A DNA stretch of 64,000 nt, from the NCBI RefSeq assembly GCF_002803845.1, contig NZ_CP024985.1, positions 7,017,501 to 7,081,500 on the forward strand, given 5' to 3'. This document shows, piece after piece, positions 38,219 to 47,464 of this stretch. The notes under the pieces are model-generated. The model did not search any database and had not been told where the DNA came from. It worked only from the letters and a program-made list of their open reading frames with translations. This DNA comes from Streptomyces lavendulae subsp. lavendulae (GTDB taxonomy: Bacteria; Actinomycetota; Actinomycetes; Streptomycetales; Streptomycetaceae). The stretch's first letter is position 1. The number at the start of each line of letters is the position of its first letter. Made by a program: the position numbers and the translations under genes.

Positions 38219-39949
38219 TCACCCCCCGTCGCCGGGGGGTCCCCACTCGGCTCCGGTCTGCCGGCGGAAGGCCTCGACGGCGGCCTCCACGGTGGGGAAG
38301 AAGTGCGCGGGGTCGATGGTGCGGGTGAGCTCGTACCGTTCGATCTTGCGCCGTACGGGGTCCTTGAGCTCGGCGAAGACGAGGTGCACGCGGTCCGCGT
38401 TGAGCGTCTCGTCGAGCTCCTCCAGCACGTCGGCGGCGGTGGTGTCCACATCGGTCATGGGCTCCGCCGCGACCACGATCCAGCTCGGCCGCGGATCGGT
38501 CTCGGCCAGCCGCCTGATCTCGTCGCGGAAGGCCTTGGCGTTGGCGAAGAGCAGCGGCGCGTCGAACCGGTAGATCACCAGGCCCGGCAACCGGGAGGCC
38601 CCGGGGTAGGAGCGGACGTCGTGGAAGCCCTCCAGGTCCGGCACCCGCCCCAGCACGGTGTGGTACGGCCACCAGGTCTGCCGGAAGACGTTGAGGACGG
38701 ACAGGGCCACGGCGATCGCGATGCCGGGCAGCACACCGAGCAGCGCAACGCCGAGGAACGCCGCGCAGCACAGCAGGAAGTCCGTCCGGCGCTGCCGCCA
38801 CAGCCGTACGGCCCCCGGCACGTCGGCCAGGGACAGCGACGCGGTGATGACCACGGCGGCGAGGGCCGGCTGGGGGAGGTTGCGGAACAGGCCCGGGGCC
38901 AGCACCAGCATGAGCACGATGAGCGCCGCCCCGACGACCCCGGTGAGCTGGCTCCTGGCCCCCGCCCGCTCCGCCACCGCCGTACGGGAGCCGCTCGTGC
39001 TGACCGGGAAGCCCTGGAACAGACCGGCCGCGAGGTTGGCGACCCCGATCCCCGCCATCTCCTGGTTGCCGCGGACCTCCTGGCCCGTGCGGGCGGCGAA
39101 GGCCGACGCGTTGGAGATCGTGTCGGCCAGGGACACCAGGGCGATCCCCAGCGCACCGCCGAGCAGCAGCGTCAGGTCACCGAGCCGCACCTGCGGGACG
39201 GTGAACGGGGGGAAGCCCTCGGGCAGTACCCCGACCAGACCGACGCCGCGCCCGCCCAGGTCGAAGGCGGTGGCCGCGGCGATCGCCAGGACCACCATCA
39301 CGAGCACCGCGGGGACCTTCGGCAGCAGCCGCTGCAGGACCAGGATCAGGGCGATCCCGCCGCAGCCGACCGCCGCGGCGGCCGGCACCACGTCCCCGCC
39401 GAGGACTCCCTGCACGAAGCCGGCGAACTCGCCGAGGAGGTCGTCCGCATCGACCGAGAAGCCGAGCAGCTTGGGCAGCTGGCCGATCAGGATGGTCAGC
39501 GCCAGCCCGTTCATGTAGCCGATCATCGTCGGCTTGGAGATCAGGTCGGCGATGAAACCGAGCTTCGCCACCGAGGCCAGGATCATGACGGCCGCCACCA
39601 TGAGCGCGAGCACCGACGCCAGGGCGACGGCCCGCGCGGGATCCCCGTCGGCCGCCACCAGGGGCAGCACGGTCGCCGCGATCATCGGCCCCAGCGAGGA
39701 GTCCGGGCCCAGCACCAGGATCCGGGACGGCCCGCACACCGCGTACCCGAGCAGACACAGCACCGTCGTGTACAGGCCGGTGATCGGCGGCAGGCCCGCC
39801 AGCTCCGCGTACGCCATGCCCTGCGGCACCAGCAGCGTGGTCAGGACGACCCCGGCCACCAGGTCCCTGCCCAGCCACTCCCGTCGGTAGGACGAGGCCG
39901 CGCGCACCCCGGGAACGGCCCGCAACCGGGTGGCGAGCCGCCCGCGCAT
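38219..39949 (-). CDS. SulP family anion transporter with STAS domain
   Basis: A 576-residue transporter with about 11-12 membrane segments (VLTTLLVPQGMAYAELAGLPPITGLYT signature region) and a C-terminal STAS domain at about 445-560 (LVIYRFDAPLLFANAKAFRDEI). SulP members carry sulfate, bicarbonate or other anions. ATG overlaps the stop of the P-type ATPase gene, so both are co-translated. Confidence 0.92.
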   Translation of the reverse strand: MRGRLATRLRAVPGVRAASSYRREWLGRDLVAGVVLTTLLVPQGMAYAELAGLPPITGLYTTVLCLLGYAVCGPSRILVLGPDSSLGPMIAATVLPLVAADGDPARAVALASVLALMVAAVMILASVAKLGFIADLISKPTMIGYMNGLALTILIGQLPKLLGFSVDADDLLGEFAGFVQGVLGGDVVPAAAAVGCGGIALILVLQRLLPKVPAVLVMVVLAIAAATAFDLGGRGVGLVGVLPEGFPPFTVPQVRLGDLTLLLGGALGIALVSLADTISNASAFAARTGQEVRGNQEMAGIGVANLAAGLFQGFPVSTSGSRTAVAERAGARSQLTGVVGAALIVLMLVLAPGLFRNLPQPALAAVVITASLSLADVPGAVRLWRQRRTDFLLCCAAFLGVALLGVLPGIAIAVALSVLNVFRQTWWPYHTVLGRVPDLEGFHDVRSYPGASRLPGLVIYRFDAPLLFANAKAFRDEIRRLAETDPRPSWIVVAAEPMTDVDTTAADVLEELDETLNADRVHLVFAELKDPVRRKIERYELTRTIDPAHFFPTVEAAVEAFRRQTGAEWGPPGDGG

Positions 39950-42672
39950 CAGGTGCCCCGGGGCGCCCGGCGGGCCAGGAGCTTGCCCAGCTCCCACAGG
40001 AGCAGGAGCGCGAGGGCGGCCAGCAGCGCGGCGCCGAACTGCCGGGCGTCGATCTCCGTCGTACCGAGCAGGCGCCGGAAGCCGTCCATCTGGGTCACCA
40101 GTACCGCGAGCACGAACTGGGCCAGTGCCACCCAGTTCATCTGCCTGCTGTCGAAGGTGGACGGGGTCAGTACCGATTCCGTCTCGCTGCGGCACTCGAA
40201 CGCCGCCACGATCAGGCACAGCGCGAAGGCGGTGAACGCGACGGACTGCCCGGTCCCGGCGCCCTCGGCGGAGGACCCGCCGAGGCGGATCAGGCCGAGC
40301 AGGACGATGGTGATCGCCAGGCCGGCCAGCCCCACCGTGACCAGTACGGGCCGGGTCAGCACCGACTCCCCGCGCGGGCGCGGCCTGCGGAGCATCAGTC
40401 CGGGGCTCTCCCGGTCGAAGCCCAGCGCGAAGCCGAAGGAGGCGTTGACCACGAAGTGGATCCACAGCACCTGCGGGGGAGTGAAGGGCTCACCGGCGGC
40501 GATGTTGAAGACGGTGGCCCCGAGGAAGGTCAGCACGAAGGTGACCAGCAGGAGCAGCACGAACCGGATGTACTTGGTGAGGTTGTCGTAGATCCTGCGG
40601 CCCTGCTCCACGGCGTAGACGATCGTGGCGAAGTTGTCGTCGGACAGGACCATGCGTCCGGCGTTCTTCGCCACGTCCGTACCGCTGCCCATGGCGATGC
40701 CGATGTCGGCGGCCTTGATGGCGGGGGCGTCGTTGACCCCGTCCCCGGTCATCGCCACGACCTCGCCCTTCTTCTTGAGCGTGTCGGCGAGCAGCACCTT
40801 GTGCTCCGGGGCGACGCGCCCCACCACACCGATGCCGTCGATCCGGGCGAGCTGCTCCTCCTCGCTCATGGCCGCGAAGTCCGCTCCGAGGATCGCCTCA
40901 CCGGGGATGCCGAGCTGCCGGGCGATCGCCGCACCGGTGGTGACGTCGTCACCGGTCACCATGCGCACCCGGATGTGTCCGGCCTGGGCGCCGGCCACGG
41001 CCGCCTTGGCCTCATCACGGGGCGGGTCGACCATGGCGACGAGGCTGGTCATCCGCAGCCCGGTGACGTACGCGAGCAGGTCGCCCTCCGGGTCGAAGGC
41101 GGCCGGGTCCAGATCACGGGTGGCCCCGGCCATCACCCGGTACCCCTCGGCGCCCATCCGCTCGGTCTGCGCCTCGGCGCGCGCCGCCAGTTCGGCGTCC
41201 CAGGGTCTGGTCCCGTCCGCCGCGAGCGCGGTGGCGGCCCGTTCCACCATCGCCGGGACGGCACCCTTGACGAAGCACCGCACGACCTCCCGCCCGGAGT
41301 CGTCGACCGCCGCGTTGAAGGTGGCCATCAGCTTGTAGCCGGGGTCGAACGGCAGCGTGGCCAGCCTGGGGAGCGACTCCCTGGTGCCCTCGATGTCCAG
41401 TCCTGCCTTGTGCGCGAGCACCAGCAGCGCGCCCTCGGTGGGGTCGCCCACGACCCGGCCGTCCACCAGCTTCGCGTCGCTGGCCACCAGGTACGGCAGG
41501 ATCGCGTCCTCGATGTCGGTGGCGGAGCCCGCGGAGTGGTGGATCTTCCCGGCGAGCTCGTAGCCCGTGCCCGAGACCGTGTACCTGTCGGTGGGGGTCA
41601 CCACCTCGACGGCGGTCATCTGGTTCATCGTCAGGGTGCCGGTCTTGTCCGAGTTGATCGCCGACGTGAACGCCAGGGTCTCCACCGACGGCAGTTCCTT
41701 GACGATGGCGTTCCGCTCCGCCAGGTTGAGGCTGCCGACCGACAGGATGGCCTGGGTGACGGTGGGCAGGGCCTCGGGGATGGCGGCGATGGCCAGCGAG
41801 ACGGCGCTGACGAACAGCGCGTCCCAGGCCTGGTCCCGCTGCCGTCCCAGGGCGAACATCACGATCATGGTCAGGCCCGCGGCGGCCGTGATCCACAGGG
41901 TCAGGGTGTCGAGCTCCCTGGTGAGCGGCGGCACCTCCTTCTCGGTGGCGGACAGCATCCCGGAGATCTTGCCGAGCTCGGTGCCGGCGCCGGTCGCCGT
42001 GACCACGACCACGCCGCTGCCGTGCGTGACCGGGGTGTTCATGAACGCCATGTTGGTCTGGTCGCCGGGCGCCGGAAGGGGGCCCGCCAGCGTACCGGTG
42101 TCCTTCGCGGCGGGAACGCTCTCGCCGGTCAGCGCCGATTCGTCGATCTGCAGGGCGCTGGCCCTGATGATGCGTCCGTCCGCCGCCACCTGGTCCCCTG
42201 CGGCGATGAGCACGACGTCGCCGACGACCAGCTCCTCGGCGGGGATCTCGGCCTCCGTCCCGTCCCTGCGTACCCGCGCCGTCGCCTTCATCATCGACTG
42301 CAGCGCGTTCATCGCGCTCTCGGCCTTGCCCTCCTGGCGCAGTCCGATGACCGCGTTCAGCAGGGTCAGGACGAGCAGCAGGACGGCGGTGGTCCACTCC
42401 TGGATGAGGAGCGAGACGACCGCGGCGGCCACGAGGACGATCTGCATGTAACTGCGGTACTGCCGCAGGAACCGGAGCCAGGCGGGGGTGCGCTTCTCCT
42501 CGGGCAGCGCGTTCGGGCCGTGGGCGGCCAGCAGGTCCGCCGCCCGTGCGCCGGAGAGACCGACCGTGGGATCGACGTCGAACGCCGCCGCCACCTCATC
42601 GGGCGACCGCGTGTACCAGAGGTCCTGCGGAGCGCGGGGCTGTCGTCCCGCGGAATCCGACCGCACTGTCAT
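39949..42672 (-). CDS. Cation-transporting P-type ATPase (P2-like)
   Basis: A 907-residue P-type ATPase: N-terminal cation-ATPase domain, TGESVP, phosphorylation motif SDKTGTLT, GDGVNDAPAIKAADIGIAMGSGTDVAK, and ten predicted membrane segments. M4 reads IPEALPTVT rather than the IPEGLPAVVT of the calcium pumps, so the ion (Ca2+, Mg2+, Na+ or K+) is not assigned. Third gene of the operon starting at 44040. Confidence 0.93.
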   Translation of the reverse strand: MTVRSDSAGRQPRAPQDLWYTRSPDEVAAAFDVDPTVGLSGARAADLLAAHGPNALPEEKRTPAWLRFLRQYRSYMQIVLVAAAVVSLLIQEWTTAVLLLVLTLLNAVIGLRQEGKAESAMNALQSMMKATARVRRDGTEAEIPAEELVVGDVVLIAAGDQVAADGRIIRASALQIDESALTGESVPAAKDTGTLAGPLPAPGDQTNMAFMNTPVTHGSGVVVVTATGAGTELGKISGMLSATEKEVPPLTRELDTLTLWITAAAGLTMIVMFALGRQRDQAWDALFVSAVSLAIAAIPEALPTVTQAILSVGSLNLAERNAIVKELPSVETLAFTSAINSDKTGTLTMNQMTAVEVVTPTDRYTVSGTGYELAGKIHHSAGSATDIEDAILPYLVASDAKLVDGRVVGDPTEGALLVLAHKAGLDIEGTRESLPRLATLPFDPGYKLMATFNAAVDDSGREVVRCFVKGAVPAMVERAATALAADGTRPWDAELAARAEAQTERMGAEGYRVMAGATRDLDPAAFDPEGDLLAYVTGLRMTSLVAMVDPPRDEAKAAVAGAQAGHIRVRMVTGDDVTTGAAIARQLGIPGEAILGADFAAMSEEEQLARIDGIGVVGRVAPEHKVLLADTLKKKGEVVAMTGDGVNDAPAIKAADIGIAMGSGTDVAKNAGRMVLSDDNFATIVYAVEQGRRIYDNLTKYIRFVLLLLVTFVLTFLGATVFNIAAGEPFTPPQVLWIHFVVNASFGFALGFDRESPGLMLRRPRPRGESVLTRPVLVTVGLAGLAITIVLLGLIRLGGSSAEGAGTGQSVAFTAFALCLIVAAFECRSETESVLTPSTFDSRQMNWVALAQFVLAVLVTQMDGFRRLLGTTEIDARQFGAALLAALALLLLWELGKLLARRAPRGT

Positions 42673-42717
42673 CGTCGCCTCCGGTTCGTGGCCGCGATTC
42701 CCCTTCCAGACCTTCCT

Positions 42718-43728
42718 CTAGACCTTCCTCCCCTTCTTTCCCTTCCGCCCCTTCTTCCCCTTCTTCCGCCGCCCGCCGCTGTGGGCGGCGGGCGGGTGCC
42801 CGGCGGCGTAGGGATCGGCCGGGACGCCGGCGGGAGCCTCCCGCTCCAGCTCCCCCCGGGCGACGAGCAGGTCTCTGCGCGCATCTTCCCCGACATCGGG
42901 GAACTGCGGGTCGATGTCCATCAGGGTGTGGGCGAGGACCGCCGCCGCGCAGATCCGCGCGAACCACTTGCGGTCCGCGGGCACGACGTACCACGGCGCC
43001 CACGTGGTGCTCGTGGCCGACAGCATCTCCGAGAACGCGTCCTGGTAGTCGTCCCAGTGGCGGCGCTCCCGGACGTCCGCCGCGGAGAACTTCCAGTTCT
43101 TCTCCGGCAGGTCGATCCGTTTCAGGAAGCGGGTGCGCTGCTCCTCCTTGGACAGGTTCAGGAAGATCTTGACCACTTTGAACCCGTTGTCGGTGAGGTA
43201 GTGCTCCCAGCGGTTGATCTCCCGGTAGCGCCGGTCCCACAGGTCCGGGCCGCCCCCTTCGTCCGGAAGTTTCTGCCGGGCGAGGACCTCGGGGTGGACC
43301 CGCACGACGAGGACCTCCTCGTAGTGCGAACGGTTGAAGATGGCGATCTCGCCCCGGCCGGGCAACCGCTGCGCGTAGCGCCACAGGTAGTCGTGGTCGA
43401 GTTCCTCGCTGGAGGGCACCTTGAAGCTGCTGACCCGTACGCCCTGGGGGTTGACGCCGCTCATCACGTGGCGGATGGTTCCGTCCTTGCCGCCGGCGTC
43501 CAGCGCCTGGAGACAGAGCAGTACGCCGAACGTGTCCTGGGCGGCCAGCCGCTCCTGGTACTCGGACAGCAGGGACACCCCGGTCCGCAGCAGCTCGATC
43601 CCGTCCTGCTTCTTCATGCCGGCCTTGTAACGGGGATCGAAGTCCCGGTCCAGGCGTACCTTCGACCCCGGCTCCACCCGCAGGGCCTCGATGAAATCGG
43701 CGATGCGTTCGGCTCTGTCGTCGGCCAT
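42718..43728 (-). CDS. ppk2: Polyphosphate kinase 2 family protein
   Basis: A 336-residue PPK2: Walker A ALDAGGKDGT, Walker B-like IAIFNRSHYEEVLV, and YREINRWEHYLTDNGFKVVKIFLNLS. It transfers phosphate between polyphosphate and nucleoside di- or monophosphates. The last 15-20 residues are a Lys/Gly/Arg tail (GKKGRKGKKGRKV) that could bind polyphosphate or nucleic acid. Starts 3 bp after the preceding gene's stop. Confidence 0.92.
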   Translation of the reverse strand: MADDRAERIADFIEALRVEPGSKVRLDRDFDPRYKAGMKKQDGIELLRTGVSLLSEYQERLAAQDTFGVLLCLQALDAGGKDGTIRHVMSGVNPQGVRVSSFKVPSSEELDHDYLWRYAQRLPGRGEIAIFNRSHYEEVLVVRVHPEVLARQKLPDEGGGPDLWDRRYREINRWEHYLTDNGFKVVKIFLNLSKEEQRTRFLKRIDLPEKNWKFSAADVRERRHWDDYQDAFSEMLSATSTTWAPWYVVPADRKWFARICAAAVLAHTLMDIDPQFPDVGEDARRDLLVARGELEREAPAGVPADPYAAGHPPAAHSGGRRKKGKKGRKGKKGRKV

Positions 43729-43731
43729 CGG

Positions 43732-44040
43732 CTACCACCCCTTCGCTGGTCCCGGGGCGATCGCCCCTCCGTCGCCGGTGGCCTCGTCGGGGGCGGCGCG
43801 GCATGCGGCGTCGAGTGTCCTGCGGCACCGGCGTTCGGCCAGGATCGGGATGTAGGCCCTGACCCTGGCCCGGTGGAACGAGTCGTACGCGGCCCGGACC
43901 GCGGCCTCGACGGTGACCGCGTCCACGGTTGGGTAGGCGGCCTTCAGACGCGCCACCAGGTCCCGCACGGCCACCGGTTCGTCCGGCGGTCCGGCCCGGG
44001 GGAGGCCCGGCGGGGCGGGAGCCCGTTCCCCGACCGTCAT
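43732..44040 (-). CDS. Three-helix bundle dimerization domain protein
   Basis: A 102-residue protein: VAVRDLVARLKAAYPTVDAV, VEAAVRAAYDSFHRARVRAY, and IPILAERRCRRTLDAACRA are three helices that fit the small three-helix-bundle dimerization domain found in actinomycetes beside stress genes. No catalytic motif. First gene of an operon with PPK2, P-type ATPase and SulP. Confidence 0.75.
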   Translation of the reverse strand: MTVGERAPAPPGLPRAGPPDEPVAVRDLVARLKAAYPTVDAVTVEAAVRAAYDSFHRARVRAYIPILAERRCRRTLDAACRAAPDEATGDGGAIAPGPAKGW

Positions 44041-44190
44041 GGCCGCTGCACCGATTCCATGACCCACGACCTCCCGACCGCGGAAGCACGTGTCCCGCCC
44101 TCGACGCGAGGAGGATCCTCAGCGCTCATTGTCTGCTCGCCCCGACAAGATCGCCCCCCGGGCCGGGCGCCCCGCGGACCGGGTACCTTA

Positions 44191-44207
44191 TTGCACATCA
44201 TGTGCAA
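44191..44207. promoter_or_regulatory. 17-bp palindrome between the PPK2 operon and the TsaD gene
   Basis: TTGCACAT-C-ATGTGCAA is a perfect inverted repeat of 8-bp arms with a single central base. It lies 28 bp before the GTG of the TsaD-family gene and about 150 bp before the divergent operon, a good place for a repressor. No regulator gene is adjacent. Confidence 0.65.
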
Positions 44208-44235
44208 CTGGAACTGAGTAGCAAAAGAGGTCGGT

Positions 44236-45348
44236 GTGGGCGCTCCGGTGGTACTGGGCATCGAATCGTCGTGCGACGAGACGGGCGCGGGGATCGTGTC
44301 CGGCGGGCGGCTCCTCGCCCACGTCGTGGCGTCGAGCATGGACGAGCACGCCCGATTCGGCGGGGTGGTGCCGGAGATCGCCGCCCGGGCGCACCTCCAG
44401 TCGTTCGACCCGGTCGTCCGCGAGGCGCTCGACCGGGCGGGACTGGGGCTGCGCGAGATCGACGCCGTCGCGGTGACGACCGGCCCCGGCCTGTCGGGCG
44501 CGCTCCAGGTCGGTCTGGCCGGCGCCAAGGCACTGGCCTTCGCGGCCGACGTGCCGCTGTACGGGGTGCACCACCTGGCCGGGCACGTGGCCGCCGACAC
44601 CCTGGAGCACGGTCCCCTGCCCGACCCGTGCGTGGTGCTGATCGTGTCCGGCGGGCACACGTCCCTGCTGCTGGTACGTGACCTGGTCCGTGATCCGATC
44701 CTGCACCTGGGCGACACCGTCGACGACGCGGCCGGCGAGTGCTTCGACAAGGTGGCCCGGGTGTTCGGGCTGCCCTACCCGGGCGGACCGGCGATCGACC
44801 GGGCCGCCCGTGCGGGGGACGGGCACGCCGTGGCCTTCCCCCGCCCGCTGACCGGACCGCGCGACGCCCCCTACGCCTTCTCCTTCTCCGGGCTGAAGAC
44901 GGCCGCCGCCCGGTGGGCGGAGCGGCACCGCCTGCGGGGGGAGCCGATCCCGCTGGCCGACGGCGCGGCCTCCCTCCAGGAGGCCGTCGCGGACGTCCTC
45001 ACCCGCAAGGCGCTGGCCGCCTGCCGGGAGTACGACGTGCGCACGCTCGTCGTGGTCGGGGGCGTGGCGGCCAACTCCCGCGTCCGGGCACTGGCGGAGG
45101 AACGGTGCGCGGCGGCCGGGGTCGAACTGCGGGTCCCGCCGCTGACGTTGTGCACCGACAACGGGGCGATGATCGCGGCCGTCGGCGACCTGCTCGTCCG
45201 GGCGGGCGCGGACCCGGCGCGGCTGGACGTGTCGATCGACCCGTCCGCACCGCTGGAGTACGCCGCCCTGCACCCGACGGTCCACCGGCCCGCCGGCCCC
45301 GGCGCCCCGTCGGAGGCGCGGGTCACTGCTGCGCGAAGTGCTTCCTGA
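44236..45348 (+). CDS. TsaD-family tRNA threonylcarbamoyladenosine transferase, probable second copy
   Basis: A 370-residue ASKHA-fold protein: IESSCDETGAGIV, metal-binding HHLAGH (His-x3-His), LIVSGGHTSLLLV, GDTVDDAAGECFDKVARVFGLPYPGGPAID, FSFSGLKTA and VVGGVAANSRVRALA. TsaD installs t6A on tRNAs with TsaB, TsaE and TsaC; those genes are not here. In streptomycetes the essential copy normally sits by tsaE-tsaB-rimI and groES, and this protein differs from that copy throughout (from memory), so it is probably a paralogue. All active-site motifs remain. GTG start with AAGAGG. Confidence 0.85.
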   Translation: MGAPVVLGIESSCDETGAGIVSGGRLLAHVVASSMDEHARFGGVVPEIAARAHLQSFDPVVREALDRAGLGLREIDAVAVTTGPGLSGALQVGLAGAKALAFAADVPLYGVHHLAGHVAADTLEHGPLPDPCVVLIVSGGHTSLLLVRDLVRDPILHLGDTVDDAAGECFDKVARVFGLPYPGGPAIDRAARAGDGHAVAFPRPLTGPRDAPYAFSFSGLKTAAARWAERHRLRGEPIPLADGAASLQEAVADVLTRKALAACREYDVRTLVVVGGVAANSRVRALAEERCAAAGVELRVPPLTLCTDNGAMIAAVGDLLVRAGADPARLDVSIDPSAPLEYAALHPTVHRPAGPGAPSEARVTAARSAS

Positions 45349-45996
45349 GCCAGGTGAGCAGGGCCGCGTAGGCAGGGGGCATGGCGCCGTCCGACTGCTC
45401 AAGGGCGGTCGTGCGGTCGCCGTCCTCCACCGTGATCGAGTAGCTCATGGCGTCGCGGGCCCGGTCGTCCTGCTCCTGCCCGGACATCGAGACGGCCGCC
45501 GCCACCAGCCGGGCCGGCTCGGCCGCGGCGTCCTCGGGCAGGGTGGCCGTCTCCAGCACCTGGGGCGGGCGGGGGACGCCCCTGATCGGGACTTCCACTT
45601 CCTGCCAGGCCGACAGCACCGCCGACTGCTTGGTGCCGCCGGTGCCGAACAGTTCCCCGGCCTTCTGGAACGTCGTGCTCGCGAAGTCCTCGAACTGGTC
45701 ATGTGCGCCGGTGGCCTTGAGTGATGCGTACCAGATGCTGCCGGAGGCCTCCCATGCGAATCCGCCGATGTGCGAGGCCGTCAGGAAGAACGCCTTGTCG
45801 GGAATTCCGGAGTTGAAGTGCACCCCGGCGAAGTCTCCGGGCTTGGTGTCGGGCAGGTGGATGAACTTGCTCACGCGGTCGGGTTGGGGGCTTCCCGAAC
45901 TGGGGATTGTTGTACGCGTGCCCCGGGTTCTTCATGGACCGCAGGGCGTCGTCGGCGATTCCCGGGGTCCATATGTCGGCCCCGATCCGGTTTCCG
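45323..45996 (-). pseudogene. Remnant of an M4 metallopeptidase with emfourin-type tail
   Basis: Reading leftward from about 45996, one frame encodes IGADIWTPGIADDALRSMKNPGHAYNNPQFGK, as in streptomycete thermolysin-like proteases; at about 45884-45890 the frame changes and continues as QPDRVSKFIHLPDTKPGD, GVHFNSGIPDKAFFLTA. A 2-base deletion next to a C-run explains it. The propeptide and the zinc-binding HExxH part are missing upstream. The C-terminus (YSITVEDGDRTTALEQSDG) resembles emfourin, the protease inhibitor domain. Neither frame can give an active protease. The end overlaps tsaD tail to tail. Confidence 0.8.
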
Positions 45997-46115
45997 GCGG
46001 CGCAGTCACGCTGACATCACCTGTCTCCTGCGGTCCGTAGCGAGCGGCAAACGCAACACGAGGGACGACCGTTGCTCCGGAGGGCCGTCGGGACGGGGGC
46101 CCAGCGGTCGGACGG

Positions 46116-47279
46116 TCAGGCCGCGGGCTTGCCGGGCTGGTCGTGGGTGGAGCAGTGGATGCCGCCGCCGCCCGAGGCGATGGTGTCGATCGGGACCTGA
46201 ACGACGTCCCGCTTGGGGAAGTGCTCCCGCAGGATGCCGCGGGCCCGGTCGTCGGCCTGGCGGTCGCCGAACCTGGGCATGAACACCGCGTCGTTGGCGA
46301 TGTAGAAGTTGGCGTAGGTGGAGACGAAGTCGTCGCCCCGGCCCGTGATCCTGTCGAGGTCGGGCTGGGGGAGGTCGATGACCTCGAAGCGCCGGCCCCG
46401 GGCGTCGGTCGCCCCGGACAGGACGGACTTCGCCTGGTCGGCGGAGCGGGACCAGGAGTCCGGCGGGGTGGAGGGGTGCGCGCGGTCCAGCAGGACCACA
46501 CCGGGCGCGGTGAAGCGCACGAGGCTGTCCACGTGGGCGTCCGTGATGTCCTCACCCCGCACACCGGCCAGCCAGATCACCTTTTCCAGGCCCAGGGTCT
46601 GCTTGAGCTCGGCCTCGATGGTGTCCCGTGACTTCCCCTTGTTGCGGTTGTCGTTGACGATCGAACTCTCGGTGATCAGCAGGGTGCCCTCGCCGTCCGG
46701 CTCGAAGGAGCCGCCTTCGGCGACCAGGGGCGCCTGGGCGCGGGGGATCCCGTACTTGGCGAGCAGGTTGCGGCCGACCGCCCCGTCGTTCTTGTGCTCC
46801 TGCTTGTTGCCCCAGCCGTTGAAGTTGAAATCGACCCCGACGACCTTCCCGCCCTGTTCGACGAAGACGGGGACGATGTCGCGGGCCCAGAGGTCGTCGA
46901 CCGCCAGCGGGATCACCTCGACGTCCTTGCCGCAGGCGCGCTGCGCCGCGTCCACCTGCTCGGGGCGGGCCATCATGACGACGGCCTCGTGCTGTCCGAC
47001 GGCGCGGGCGATCCGCGCGATGTCCTCGCGTACGTAGGGCAGGTCCTGCCCCCACATCGAGGACAGCGCGGGCCAGGACATGAAGGTACGGGTGTGGCTC
47101 TCCCATTCGGCGCCGAGACGGCGCCCGCCGCCCGCGGAGGGGGAAGGGGAGGAAGCACCGGCGGCGCCGGCCTGGGATCCGGCCGCCGTGGGACCGCAGG
47201 CCGAGGCGCCGGCGATCGCCGCACCGATGCCGGCGAGGGTGCGAAGGGCGGTCCGGCGGGTGGGCGGCTGGAGGGGCAC
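46116..47279 (-). CDS. Agmatine deiminase family protein 1, Tat-type lipoprotein
   Basis: A 387-residue guanidino-group-modifying enzyme. Tat-like signal RRTALRTLAGIGAAIAGASAC with a possible lipobox before Cys28, then a Ser/Pro-rich linker. Catalytic motifs: DDLWARD, VAEGGSFEPDGEGT, DAHVD, and the nucleophile in GGGGIHCSTHDQP. Agmatine deiminases make N-carbamoylputrescine and ammonia; related enzymes act on peptidyl-arginine, so the substrate of this exported member is unknown. GTG with GGAG. Its operator lies at 47445-47464, 166 bp upstream. Confidence 0.9.
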   Translation of the reverse strand: MPLQPPTRRTALRTLAGIGAAIAGASACGPTAAGSQAGAAGASSPSPSAGGGRRLGAEWESHTRTFMSWPALSSMWGQDLPYVREDIARIARAVGQHEAVVMMARPEQVDAAQRACGKDVEVIPLAVDDLWARDIVPVFVEQGGKVVGVDFNFNGWGNKQEHKNDGAVGRNLLAKYGIPRAQAPLVAEGGSFEPDGEGTLLITESSIVNDNRNKGKSRDTIEAELKQTLGLEKVIWLAGVRGEDITDAHVDSLVRFTAPGVVLLDRAHPSTPPDSWSRSADQAKSVLSGATDARGRRFEVIDLPQPDLDRITGRGDDFVSTYANFYIANDAVFMPRFGDRQADDRARGILREHFPKRDVVQVPIDTIASGGGGIHCSTHDQPGKPAA

Positions 47280-47444
47280 GGGGAACTCCGATCATGGGCC
47301 GGCGGATGCGCGGCATCGGCCGGGGGCGGGCGCAGTCGTCACCTGGACCGACAAAAAGGGCCTCAAGGACAAGGGTGAGCCATCCGCCTTGCGAACGGCC
47401 GGTCGACGCGAAGAGCGACGCGGCCTCGTACCGTCACTGTGGCA

Positions 47445-47464
47445 CTGACTGGAAATTCAGTCAA
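47445..47464 (-). promoter_or_regulatory. TetR operator of deiminase 1
   Basis: Minus strand TTGACTGAATTTCCAGTCAG, two to three mismatches from the ideal repeat. TTGACT serves as -35, with CACAGT 17 bp further (47436-47441). The site lies across the stop codon of the tetR gene upstream, so the deiminase promoter is embedded in the end of that gene. Confidence 0.8.

Noticed and set aside
42718..42790. Repetitive sequence at the end of the PPK2 gene as a tandem repeat or array
   Set aside because: It is only the Lys/Gly/Arg codon-rich tail of the kinase gene; no spacer-repeat structure.
44191..44207. Zur box at the TsaD gene
   Set aside because: Streptomyces Zur sites are AT-rich with a TGAAAATNATTTTCA-like pattern; TTGCACATCATGTGCAA does not fit.
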